Below are positions 24,466-34,900 of a stretch of 64,000 bases of DNA, in pieces (position 1 is the stretch's first letter; each line of letters begins with the position of its first letter). The notes below the pieces were generated by a model. The model did no database searches, was not told the origin of the DNA, and saw nothing but the letters and a program-made list of their open reading frames with translations. The stretch covers positions 784,009 through 848,008 of the forward strand of contig CP038113.1 in NCBI GenBank assembly GCA_004519485.1, read 5' to 3'. This DNA is from Nannochloropsis oceanica (lineage: Eukaryota > Sar > Eustigmatophyceae > Eustigmatales > Monodopsidaceae). A program made the position numbers and the translations under genes.

Positions 24466-25779
24466 ATGAGTGGCAATAGTAGCAGCAGCGCTCTTCCCTG
24501 CCTCTTCCTCTTCCCACCCCGACCAAAAATTTCTCCATCATCTCTTTCCAAGCAGCAACCAGCACCACGGCGAACAGTATGTTGGCGATTTCCCACTCCT
24601 GCTTCATTGGGCACCCTGTTTGTGCTGATCCTTAGATCATCTCCACAAGGGTCATTGATGGTAGACTCTGGCCTTCTTCCTCCTCCTGTTGACGCGGCCA
24701 TCATGGTCGCGAGCACTCCCTCCTTTGTCGCACCATCAGAGGCCTCGCCTCCTTCTCTATTTCGCACTCGCAGTGTCGGTATGGAAGGCAGAACGACGAG
24801 TCTACCGAGCAGAAGCATCTTATTTAAGCTGCCTCTGACCCTGACGATGGCATCATCTTCGCCGCCTACCGCCTTCACACCGTCCTCTGCCATCCCTCTA
24901 TTGAGCTCTTTCTGCAGCACCATGGCGACCTCCGATACATCCTTTACTCGGAGCACGACTACCGGAGTAGCATCATCCCCTTCCTCATTGTTGCGGGTGA
25001 TAGGGCAAGGGGCCTCGGGCATCACCTATGTCCTCCCCTCCCACGCCCTTTCTCCCAACAGTAATAGAAGAGACAAGGACGAAGTTGGAGCCGGTGGCAG
25101 CAGCAGCAGCAGCAGCAGTAGCAGCGACAAAAATGGCGGCGACTGGGTAGTGAAGATTGGTAGTGGCCCTGTTGCAGCTCATGCCTTGCGAAACGAGGCC
25201 TTGCTCCTTCGGCGACTGGCGACAAGGGGGGTTAGGGAGGGGGTAGAGGAGGTGGTCGGGCTAGTCTCGTGCGATGGCGGGGAGTGGACAAACGACGACC
25301 CAGACACGAGCAATAGCAGCAGCAGTAGTAGCAGCAGCAGGAAGGCGAAAAAGAAAGGGACGGAAGAGAAGGTGGTTCTGGCGATGAGGCCCTACTGGTC
25401 TGAGGCCGAACAGGTGGACCGAGTCGATGGCGCCGCTCAAGTCCGGGCTTTGATCCGGTTGCTTTTGGGGCGGGTGGCGGCTCAGGGCGGGGTTGTCTTG
25501 ACGGACGTACAGGTGCTGGCGTCAACTTCGAAGGATATGAAGTCCGATTTTCTTTTGATTGACCTCACGGAAGGGCAGGCCTTGGACGAGGGCGCAGACG
25601 TGGCTACTCCGACTGGTGTGGCGGCACTGCGCGCTTATGTGGGGGAAGTGGCTACCTTGATCGTGCCAAGCGTCGAGAATCACTCGGCAGCGCTTCAGGA
25701 AGTGGAGGATATGGGCGCTCCGGCGTTGTTGGAATTGGTGAAAAGCTTGTTTCCTTTGGCGAGAGGCGAGGGGGAATGA
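24466..25779 (+). CDS. Intronless hypothetical protein with weak protein-kinase N-lobe resemblance
   Basis: A single open frame of 437 residues, unusual among the intron-rich neighbours. The central part reads VIGQGASGITYVL, like a glycine-rich loop, followed after a Ser run by DWVVKIGSG and HALRNEALLLRRLA, which could supply the VAIK-type Lys and helix-C Glu. Later come FLLIDLTEGQAL, weakly like a DFG region, and VLTDVQVL. No HRD catalytic loop is visible, so if it is kinase-fold it is probably a pseudokinase. The N-terminal 200 residues are Ser/Pro/Thr-rich without a domain, and translation could start at the internal Met at 24661. Poly-Ser tracts are encoded by AGC repeats. An antisense open frame covers 24402-25025; the plus frame was preferred for its length and internal motifs. 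Confidence 0.55.
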   Translation: MSGNSSSSALPCLFLFPPRPKISPSSLSKQQPAPRRTVCWRFPTPASLGTLFVLILRSSPQGSLMVDSGLLPPPVDAAIMVASTPSFVAPSEASPPSLFRTRSVGMEGRTTSLPSRSILFKLPLTLTMASSSPPTAFTPSSAIPLLSSFCSTMATSDTSFTRSTTTGVASSPSSLLRVIGQGASGITYVLPSHALSPNSNRRDKDEVGAGGSSSSSSSSSDKNGGDWVVKIGSGPVAAHALRNEALLLRRLATRGVREGVEEVVGLVSCDGGEWTNDDPDTSNSSSSSSSSRKAKKKGTEEKVVLAMRPYWSEAEQVDRVDGAAQVRALIRLLLGRVAAQGGVVLTDVQVLASTSKDMKSDFLLIDLTEGQALDEGADVATPTGVAALRAYVGEVATLIVPSVENHSAALQEVEDMGAPALLELVKSLFPLARGEGE

Positions 25780-26308
25780 GATACTGTGGACGGGGAATGG
25801 TAAGTCTGAAGCCAGCATCCACTCCGCGGCCTTCTCTTCTTTTCTACACTCCACGATCTCAAAAAGGTGCCCCATTCACCTCTGTGCAATCCATTCTCTT
25901 TGGCCGATTACTTAACTCATAGGATTTATTCAGGGTTTATTGTGAGGAGCCTTATCAGAGTGCGAGCAAATCAACAGAACTAACGAATTTTGATTCCACA
26001 TTAGCTACTAAATACTTGCCGTCAAAGCCTGCAGTGCAATTATCCATGTGTATGGCCTGTGGTTTCTGTGTAGCAAGTAGCAAGGGCGGAAAGGAGAATC
26101 ACGATGGCGCCAGGGGGGATTCTGCTGTACCACAGGACAAGTCTTCAAGGGAACAATTTGCTTTGAATGCCTGGGACCAGCATCAAATAGAAGCCTACGA
26201 TGTCAAGCACTTTCTGGATGTAGGTGTACTCAAGTGGTGGCTGCTTAACCGCGGATAGGGAAGGGATGTATATATATATATATAAGGGCATTATTCGTGT
26301 TGAGCCCG
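25780..26308. other. Intergenic region, no supported gene
   Basis: A short open frame (26016-26258, plus) lacks any recognisable feature. A short AT dinucleotide run lies at 26267-26284, just upstream of the small membrane-protein model. Confidence 0.4.
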
Positions 26309-26909
26309 ATGGCTTTAGGGAAGTTGGGAAATGGTTTGTGTATATGTTGTGCATGTATATATTCAAGTGTAAGTAAGATATAGACGTTGTGAATAGAATA
26401 ATGATTCCCAGCCTGAGGTAGAGGCAGTGCTTCATGAAGGTAGACAGGGAGTGGGGCAAGGATACAGAGGCAATAATAATTTGCTGAATTTGCTTGCTCC
26501 CACTCGTTTCCCGCTTTTCAACTTCCATACCTCCCTCCCTTTTTCGCTCAGGCCGCCGATTCTCACTACCTTCCTCATATGGAGCTTTTGTTTGTGTGCT
26601 TGGCTATAGTGGGCGTCTTCTGTGGTCTACTACTCAACTTTCTGAATGCACGGTATGTAGCAAGGGAGGGGATGGAAAGAGTGGAGGAACAGGTAGATCC
26701 AACCGACCTTTGGCTGTGTCCCGAGCAACTGGTGAGGACTTCTATACCTTCTTCTTCCTCTGCCCCTTTCATCTCTCACCTCATTCTTTCTACCGCAGCG
26801 CCTGTCAGATCCTGAACCGACCCCAGCCCGCTGGAGGAGGAGGATGGCGGGGCGGGGAAGAAAGACCTGGAGCGAAGAGCAACAAGAAACGGGAGCCATT
26901 GCTCCATGA
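26309..26909 (+). CDS. Small single-pass membrane protein, unknown function
   Basis: Three exons (26309-26368, 26552-26731, 26799-26909) with consensus GTAAGT, GTGAGG and CAG sites join in phase to 116 residues. The central exon encodes a hydrophobic segment ELLFVCLAIVGVFCGLLLNF followed by a charged stretch REGMERVEEQVDP. The last exon encodes a basic tail rich in Arg. An internal Met in the second exon (26579) could be an alternative start giving 87 residues. Exon 1 is the least certain part because it is short and Cys-rich. No family recognised. Too small for conventional domain evidence; the case rests on phase-consistent splicing and the membrane segment. Confidence 0.45.
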
Positions 26910-27446
26910 GGTAGTGGAAGGAGTGAAGGTGCCGATATCTTCTTCTTCTTCCCCCATCTATGTGTAGGATAGCTTGAATCTGACTTCTGTTAAAGGAAAG
27001 GGCTCTTATGTATGTAAAACCCAGCCATGCATGACAAAACTGTGAGTGTAAGGTAGAGACATGGATAATAGCAGACGAGGGCAACAGCGTAAGCGCAGGA
27101 CCAAAGGGACGGAAGAAGCGCATGAGGATGGAGGAACTGGTTGTGACTTGTCCTTCACATTGACATATCACAAAACACAAGGCAGAGGAGCAAGGAACAT
27201 AAACAAAGAGAGGTATTACGATTTAACTTTTATTTCCTCCTAAGCAATAGCAATGTAGTCATGTACCTGTACATTCAGACGGGATAGACGGGTGCAGTGA
27301 ACTGGGTGGCCAGGCCTCTTCACCAAAGTACTAACAGTACACAAGTAGCATTGAATCCCTTGCCTCCCTCCACTTCTCCATCTCTTCCTCTTGCAGTTAT
27401 CACTTTCCCATAACCTTCTTTACTGGTAGTATTTGGTTCCTTTCGG

Positions 27447-27722
27447 TCAATTAATAGTGGTTTTGCTCGGGGGCGTCACGCCATAGCAGATAAGAGCTGA
27501 CATGAGCAGCCACTCTTCCTCTTGCTTGAGCTCTTGCGAATAATGAACAAGAAAATTCCCCTTGCTTTTCCTCGCCCTTGAGGACACCCTCCCTCCCATT
27601 GCGCGCTGCTTCAGCAACTCAGCGATTTGAGCCAGCCGGAAACTACCACGACATGTCAAGTTCTTGAGTTTGTCCTCCGAATATGCTTTGCTCTGGTCCA
27701 CGGCGCCGCCCCCAGAGACCAC
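27447..27722 (-). other. Candidate short coding segment, unassigned
   Basis: The minus frame ends at 27447 and contains RGSFRLAQIAELLKQRA and YSQELKQEEEWLLMSALI, of helical, charged composition unlike the repeat-derived frames nearby. The frame stays open upstream to about 27826, but no ATG or clear acceptor is seen, so it may be a terminal exon or a remnant. Confidence 0.25.
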
Positions 27723-28227
27723 CTCCGTCCCAGAGACGGAGGGAGGCAGGGAGGTAAGGGCGGAAGGGACGGAGGAGTGGACGTGGAGATACCTCGGGTG
27801 GTGACATCGACACGAATTCTGACGGCATTAGCCCTGCGGATATGGCAGCGCAAGATCGGCCGGGTAGGGTTAACGCCGGGGGAGGAGGAGGGGAATTAGA
27901 AAAGTGGGCGAATCTCATGCAGGATGATTTCAAGGCGATGTGTATGTGTGGAAGTGGGAAGATTAATTGTTATACCTGGCCACATCCACCTCTTCCTTTT
28001 GAGTGGCATGATGGTTTGATAGCGGTGAGCACTACTATCACCATCATCAGTGGCAGAGCATCACCACCCCAGGCGGCAGCTAGGCAGCAGGAGCAGCGGC
28101 AGTTTCACGACATATATTCTTTGGCGTTCCTTGACAGTGTCTCTCTAAGGTTTCGATCAGAGGAATACCATAATATGTTAAATGATGGAGAAAAGGCCCC
28201 TACCCCCTTAAAAAATACAACAAAGTA

Positions 28228-28345
28228 ACGGTGTCCCCAAAAAAGCAAAAATAAAAAACCAAAAACCCAAAAACCCAAAAACCGAAAATAAAAAACCAAA
28301 AACCAAAGACCAATTCCCCGGAAAAATAACAAAAAGAAAAGAAGA
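28228..28345. repeat. Imperfect A5CC/A5CCC low-complexity tract
   Basis: Repeated CCAAAAA and CCCAAAAA units over about 110 bases, with no coding potential. A similar GGTTTTT-type tract recurs in each right-hand duplication unit (about 50760-50835, 55391-55466, 60923-60998). Confidence 0.6.
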
Positions 28346-28901
28346 TAATTCTTCGTCCTCGTTGTGTGTGTTTGCTTCCTTGTCCTCGTTGTATGTGTTT
28401 CTCTACGTACACTGTAGTTCTCGAAGTCTGTGATTGTCCTCGTATGGGCCATGACAACCAACGCATTGCAGGCGCGACCTCTCAGGCGTTGGATCTGTGT
28501 CATGCGTTCTTTTCTGTGGCGGCGCGGCGTCTCCCCTATACTCACGTATAAGATGTAACGCAGGGAGATTCTCCCTCTCGCTTATCCCTTTCTGATTGCC
28601 ACTCACATTTTGAGGCCTTGCGATCGATATCATTCAATCTTACAGTGATCTGTCACAAGGGTGTGTGGCGGTGCAAAGCGTCGTTGAGGGCCCATGTGGC
28701 GGCTGCGCGAACCCGTTGAAGGGAGCCGGAGTCTGTCATCTTATCGCCCCCCTCCCCACTCTATGATTCGCTTCGGCGTCCACATGTCCTAGTTTGCACG
28801 ATCGAATGCTCAACAGAGAGCAGCTCACTCATCTCCGAACCACACACTCACAACCATAACACATCACACAGCAACCTCCGGCTCCATCATTACCACCGAC
28901 C

Positions 28902-30097
28902 ATGAAGCTCACCCTGCGTACACTGGCCTTGGCTGCTGCCTTGTTGCCCTCGGTCCTGGCCGGACGAGGAATCGACAAAGGGCTTGATATTGCAACCAAC
29001 AAGAATACAACAAGCACCAAGCCAGTCCACGGTGACAAGAGCGGCAAGACGAAAAAGTTAGGCCCCGCCCGTTGGTAAGAATCGAAGGAGTACCGAGAAA
29101 TAAAGTTCGATCAACACTTCTGGAGAAATAAACAACAAACATCCAAACTACAATTAAATTTTACCAGGAGCAATGCCAAGAAGGCTAACGCGGGTATCTT
29201 TATCGCCGAAACACTCACTATTTCGGGTGATTCGGATGCTTCGGAAGCGTAAGTAGGGATCTGTGTTTATATATACCGATAAATTTTAACAAATCAAAAA
29301 GCATCAAAAACCGATTTACCAATACATACATATGTCATAATAAATAGGCTAGTCTATTCAAAGAAGGGGGCGAGTGTTTATGTGCGTTGCACGGGAAAGG
29401 ATGCACCAAACGTTGGCGGCGTGGATTGTAACTTTTCTCCCTGTGCACAAATCTATGTTGAGGTCGATGACCCCGAAAATTGGTTCGGAGGTAAGTGAGC
29501 TAGGGAAGAGAAATAATTGAAGAGCTGGGGGAGGTAAGGCGTTGAATAGCGCTTCTACGGTGGGTATTTAAATTTCTCCCGTACATGGTCTACCACGTAC
29601 ACACACTAACATACCCACACCACTTCTCTCGCACGTATGCATATGCAGGTTGCAACAACGGTAACAGTCAATCTCCTGATCTGACAGATGTCGATGGCAT
29701 TTGCTTTTTCATTGACAGCGACAGCGGTGATGAGGTCGCGGAATGGTACTATGGTGGCAGCATCATGAACAAGTCGGGCCGTTACATTTATGGCGACGGT
29801 AAGAGCACATGGAGAGGGAAATCCGCTGCTTATTCATTTGTAGTTGTTAGTCTGACGCGATCATTTACATTTATGTGAAAATGTATTCCGTTTTATGTCG
29901 CCACTTTTCTTGTCTCTTTTTACGTTTTCTCACTTTATGTCCTCCACATATCACTAGCTTTGAGTATGATGACTGGTCAGCAACCTTTCGGCCAGAACAA
30001 CACCTGCTACTTCGGAGGGACCTTCTACGATCTTTTACCTAAGTTTGACTTGGACTCTGCGAAGTATCAGAAGCTTGCGGCCAAGCGCGGCGATTAA
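28902..30097 (+). CDS. Small secreted protein with six cysteines, subtelomeric
   Basis: Five exons (28902-29074, 29168-29248, 29348-29490, 29649-29798, 29958-30097) join in phase to 228 residues. The N-terminus is a signal peptide, MKLTLRTLALAAALLPSVLA, with probable cleavage after Ala. The mature part has a Lys-rich linker and then a compact region with six Cys (VRCTG, DCNFSPC, GCNNG, ICFFID, TCYFG), enough for three disulphides. It also has an acidic stretch FIDSDSGDEVAEWYYGG and a potential N-glycosylation site at NNTC. No family recognised. The start codon is the only one in frame before the signal peptide. It is the last gene before the TTAGGG tract, a position where fast-evolving secreted genes are often found. 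Function unknown. Confidence 0.8.
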
Positions 30098-30555
30098 GTG
30101 GGACCCGTTGCTTCGGCTTTGAGGACCCTTGGTCTACAGGTTTCTTCGTTCACCCTCTAAAGTCCACTCATTCGTATGGTGTCGTGTAATGTGTATGCAT
30201 GTATGAGGGCTCAGGGCCGATGGGGCTCGTACCCGTCCCTTTTGCCTCATCGCATGTTTGTCTTATGTGTGTATGTGTGTTTAGGATGGTAATGATGGGT
30301 GGTGCTGGTCGCCATCTCGCCATTTCTTTCCCAACTTTGTGTTTTATGTTTGACCCTTCTGTTGAAACTCTTAGCACTCTGTTAGTGACTTGCCGTGCTT
30401 TGTCTCGGTGGTTGATATTGGGAGTAAGGTTCGCTTGAAAGCAGCCAAAGAAAGAGCAGAAGAGGTTTATGTTAAAGGGAATGCCTATGGGGCTTTTGTC
30501 TGGTACTTTTCTTTCGACAACGTTGCTATGAATTAACTTACCTGCCTACTCTCTG
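30098..30555. other. Subtelomeric flank between secreted-protein gene and telomeric tract
   Basis: The 3' flank of the secreted-protein gene. No coding sequence or subtelomeric repeat family is evident; the tract begins abruptly after CTCTG. Confidence 0.5.
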
Positions 30556-30845
30556 TTAGGGTTAGGGTTAGGGTTAGGGTTAGGGTTAGGGTTAGGGTTA
30601 GGGTTAGGGTTAGGGTTAGGGTTAGGGTTAGGGTTAGGGTTAGGGTTAGGGTTAGGGTTAGGGTTAGGGTTAGGGTTAGGGTTAGGGTTAGGGTTAGGGT
30701 TAGGGTTAGGGTTAGGGTTAGGGTTAGGGTTAGGGTTAGGGTTAGGGTTAGGGTTAGGGTTAGGGTTAGGGTTAGGGTTAGGGTTAGGGTTAGGGTTAGG
30801 GTTAGGGTTAGGGTTAGGGTTAGGGTTAGGGTTAGGGTTAGGGTT
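30556..30845 (+). repeat. Telomeric TTAGGG array
   Basis: About 48 uninterrupted perfect TTAGGG units on the plus strand, ending directly at a run of N. The G-rich strand reads 5' to 3' toward the gap, the orientation of a right-hand chromosome end. The lack of any degenerate unit argues for a real telomere over an old interstitial one. Confidence 0.95.
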
Positions 30846-30945
30846 NNNNNNNNNNNNNNNNNNNNNNNNNNNNNNNNNNNNNNNNNNNNNNNNNNNNNNN
30901 NNNNNNNNNNNNNNNNNNNNNNNNNNNNNNNNNNNNNNNNNNNNN
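30846..30945. other. Assembly gap of exactly 100 N
   Basis: Exactly 100 N, the conventional placeholder for a gap of unknown size. It directly follows the telomeric tract. Confidence 0.98.
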
Positions 30946-31928
30946 AGGAGGTAGGAAGACAGAGGACAGAAATGGTTTTGGAGACCAATTTTGGGATGAA
31001 GTTTTTGAGAGAGAAAGAAGACGACGGGGACTGGAATGCGATGCGATGAGTTGATGATATTTTAGGACCCCTTGTTTTGTGAGTGGTGTTTTAATGTGTC
31101 GTCCTGACGGGCGTGTGTATGTGGGAATGTAAATATTTCCTTCCAGCTCCTTGCCCGGCGCAAGGTCGAGATCCGTAGAGAAGAAAGAAGGAAAATACCT
31201 GACGTAACACAAGAAGAACGACAGAAGAAGCTTTTCCACAGGGTCCGAAATCGGTGCCTCCCGGTATTTTAGGATCCCAAGAGTGATGACACTACTTTAA
31301 GCTGTCAATGACGCACAAAACGTACGTCTTGGTTGAAGTGTTTTAAGTTAGGTCTGAAAAGCATTTTCGCCCTCCCTGCTCAATCTCCCCCCACCCGTGC
31401 CATTATGTTGTTTTGCAAAGGATGTCAGCCCAAGAAGTTTCCGCAACTTTGTTGCTCAAAGCAAGACCACGCATTTGCACGGCTTCCCTGTTCCTAATGG
31501 TGTTCATCGCGAGTGCAGGGTTTGATTTTATACCTTTCTTCAATCTTCAAGCTTAGCATTCGTCGATTGGCATTCGTTGCAGTTCTGTTCGGCATCTCTT
31601 TTCTTCAGCTGCAACCTGCTTCCTAGGGAATAGCTCCTTTGCTCGTGTAATTTGTAGATGTACCTTTCCAAACCCACCGCGGCATACACCATGCAGCAGT
31701 ACAACTCAAGAGCTACTCATGCAACACCCGGAATGCTTGGGGGCCTGCGCCAGCGGCGGTGGCACTATGCTCTGGCCTTTTGCCTTCATTTCCGATCTGG
31801 GCTTTTTTCCCCGGACTCCGTCTCTCCGTCACTACGTCTCGTTCTTTATGACATCAATAATACAATTATACATACACATTTTATACATTTATTTTTTATG
31901 TACCTTTCCTGTCTATGTGCTGGATAAC
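30946..31928. other. Post-gap region: diverged copy of a downstream gene's 3' flank, then intergenic DNA
   Basis: The first 300 bases align patchily with 35600-35910, the 3' flank of the DUF1275 gene. Shared words include GGATGCGATGCGAT-like sequence (31037 and 35692), and CCTGAC-TAA followed by GACAGAAGAAG (31197-31228 and 35866-35893), in the same order and spacing. From 31250 to 31928 I see only presumed promoter DNA of the DUF1275 gene. Confidence 0.65.
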
Positions 31929-34900
31929 ATGGAGAGCCCTCGTCCCTTGACAATAGCGCATCAAAAAGAAAATAGAGGCGGCGGCTGCTGTATGCACTCT
32001 TTATGTCCCACTTACCACAAACCTCCCACATCCTTCCCTCCCATACACCCTCGACACAGCATGGCACCATTTGTCGCGATCCCCCCGCATAACCAGGAAC
32101 GGGAGTCCTCGGGAAATCCCAACAACCAATGGGACAATCAGATCCCTTCACCCGCTACGATTTCTCGCAATGACAGTAAGGCCAGCTCGACGCACTCGGT
32201 TTCCACGAGGCACTTGAAACCTGTCAAGGGGTAAGTAAGGGAAGAATGTTGATGAAACTCGGCAGCGAATGACTGAAATATGGAGTCATACCTTCACCAA
32301 TAAAACCCGTTCTCCCTCCCGCCCTCCCTCCCCCTTCCCCTACCCTCGCAAAATTTAACTGTCCTTCACCCTGTTCCCTCTCCCCGGTCCTCGCCTATCC
32401 GTCCAGGTTCCAGGACAGGGACGACTTTCACATTCTGCTCTTTGCCTCCTTCTGTCTATGTTTCAATGCCGCCTTCACCAACACGGTGACCATGTCGTCT
32501 TTCCTGGAATTAAGCACCGCTCACGTGACGGGCTTGGTGAGCACGGAAGGAGGGGGGAAGGAAGGAAGGAAGGAGGGAAGGGAAGGAGGGAGAGAAGGGA
32601 GGGGGAGGTATTGGCTCTCTCATTGACACTCCGAGTAGAGAGGCTTGAGGACAAGACTGATACTAGGGCAGGCACGCTCACATGGCCATCCTTCCTCCCC
32701 CCCTCCCTCCCTCCCTCCCTCCCTCCTTCTCTCGTTCCCTTTCTCAGGTGGCCAAAACCTCCATTGCCCTTGCTGACGCAGATTTTGATTACGTCTATCT
32801 CCCCGCCGTCACATTCCTCTTCTTCCTAGTGGGCTCCATCCTGAGTGGCTTCACCATCTCGTACGACACCTTTTATCTGGGTTAGTGAAGGGGAAGGGAC
32901 GGGGAGGGAGGGAGGGAGGGAGGGAGGGAGGGAGGGTGATATCCCATCTCATGCGACACCTTTTTTTAAGTAAATACGGAGGGAGGGAGGGAGGGAGAGA
33001 GGGAGGGAGAGAGGGACTGCCTGCAATGCCCTCTACCACCTGATCTCTTTTCCCACCCTCCCTCCCTCCCTCCCTCCCTCCTCTTTTCCACTCTCTCACA
33101 CACTCCGCTTAGGCCGAGGGTACGGTCGAAACCTAATTCTGATTGCGTCGTTGCAAGGCCTGGCCCTGATCATTCACCAGTTGAAGGCGATCCCCTCCAC
33201 TGGGTAGGGAGGGAGGGAGGGAGAGAGGGAGGGAGGGAGGGAGGGAGGAAGGAAGGGAGGGAAGGAGGGAGAGGAAGGGGGAGAGGTAGTCCATTTCGCC
33301 TCTTTGCAAGGCCGGGCTCTGCCATCACCTAGGTCGGAGAGGAAAGGGAAGACGGGAGGAAGGGGGTGGGGGAAGGGGAGGGAGAGGAGAAGGGAATGGT
33401 GGTATAAAGATGCCTACTTCCCATCCTTATAGACACTGCTACTGTAAGGATTAGGGAGACTCTCATTCCTCCTCAATCACTTCCCTACGCTCAGGCGCCA
33501 CGAGTTTTTGTGGGCGTGTGCCCTGGCCATGGGCCATTGTCCCTCCAATTTCTATAGACACTGCTAAGCTTCTCATTCCTCCTCAATCACTTCCCTTCAC
33601 TCAGGCGCCACGAGTTTTTGTGGGCGTGTGCCCTGGCCATGGGCTGTCAGAACGGCCTCACTAGTAAATACAGCGGAAACACCCTCAGGACCACGCACGT
33701 CACGGGCGCCACCACCGGCAAGTATCCCTCACTCCCTCCCTCCCTCCCTCCCTCCCCTTATTTCGTCAGGCTTTTCTCCCCTGTCACGTACCTATGTCGT
33801 TCGGGTACTCAATCCCTCCTTCCCTCCCTCCCTCCCTCCCTCCCTCCCTCCCTCCCTCCCTCCCTCCCTCCCTCCCTCCCTCCCTCCCTCCCTCCCTCCC
33901 TTCCTTCCTTCCTTCAGACCTTGGCATCGCGCTCGGCCATCTGCTCAAGGGAAGGTGGGAAGATCTGTGGAAGGTGAAGCTGCACACAACGGCAATCATC
34001 GGCTTCCTACTTGGAGGAGTGGGAGGACGACTGGTGAGGAGGAAGGAAGGAAGGAAGGAAGGGAGGGAGGAAAGGGAGGAAAGGGAGGGAGGGAGAGAGT
34101 TTTCGTCGGTAGAGCTCCATCCGTGCGCCACCTCTTCTCATTCTCTGCCTCCCTCCCTCCCCTCAGGCCTACCTGTCAATCCAAGAGATGGCGCTACTTT
34201 TCAATATCACCCTCCTCCTCGTCCTCGGCCTCATGCACCTGACCTTCCTCTCCTGCCAAGAGAACACCTCCATTTTCAAGGTTGGTCGGACTCGAATTCT
34301 CCTTCGCTCGCTCCCTACCCCTCCCTCCCTCCCTCCCTCCCTCCCTCCCTCCATTTCTGTCTACCTTTCTCCATGTTTGCGTTAAACCTTGCCTTGAATG
34401 TCTTCCACCACCTCACTCTGCTACCCTCCCTCCCTTCTTCCCCCCTCCCTCCCTCCCCCCCTACTTCCCTCCCTTAGGTCGCGGCCAGTCGCCGCGACAT
34501 CAAAGTACATCGGTTTCATCATCATCCCAATTCTCCGGCTGGCTCCCGATCGCCCTTTCCCCTCCCTCCACCCATCCCTCTGCGCTCCAGCTCCTATCCT
34601 CCTGCCTCTGAGGTTCTTGAACTCACTTGTCGTCAAGGAGAGAGGGAGGGAGGGAGGGGGGGAGGGAGGGGGGGAGGGAGGGAACCTGCCTCCATGTCTC
34701 ATGTTCCTATCAATAACCCGTCATCCTCGCTTTCCTCCGGGAGGAGGGCGGGAGAAGGAAGGTGGGAGCGAAGACGGGGGGAGGGAGGGAGGGAGGGAGG
34801 GAGGGAGGAACTTAAACCTTTATCATTACTGGCCGCTGTGCCCGGGGTTTTATCTGGGAAATGCTCGCGGAAAGATGAGGAAGTGAAGGAGGAGAGGGTC

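Larger units (their letters stand above)
26910..28901. other. Long region without a confidently supported gene
   Basis: Nearly 2 kb between the small membrane-protein model and the secreted-protein gene. A minus-strand open frame at 27447-27722 (about 91 residues, Lys/Glu/Leu-rich) and a plus-strand frame at 27842-28228 each look weakly protein-like, but neither has a convincing start, domain or splice partner. A purine-rich A5CC-like tract lies at 28228-28345. The final few hundred bases should contain the promoter of the gene starting at 28902. Confidence 0.4.

Noticed and set aside
24402-25025. Minus-strand 207-residue frame as the true gene
   Set aside because: Its composition mirrors the longer plus frame; it has no domain and ends in a low-complexity region. 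Kept only as a note under the kinase-like gene.
30533-30988. Minus-strand TLTLTL frame
   Set aside because: Translation of the telomeric repeat running into the N gap.
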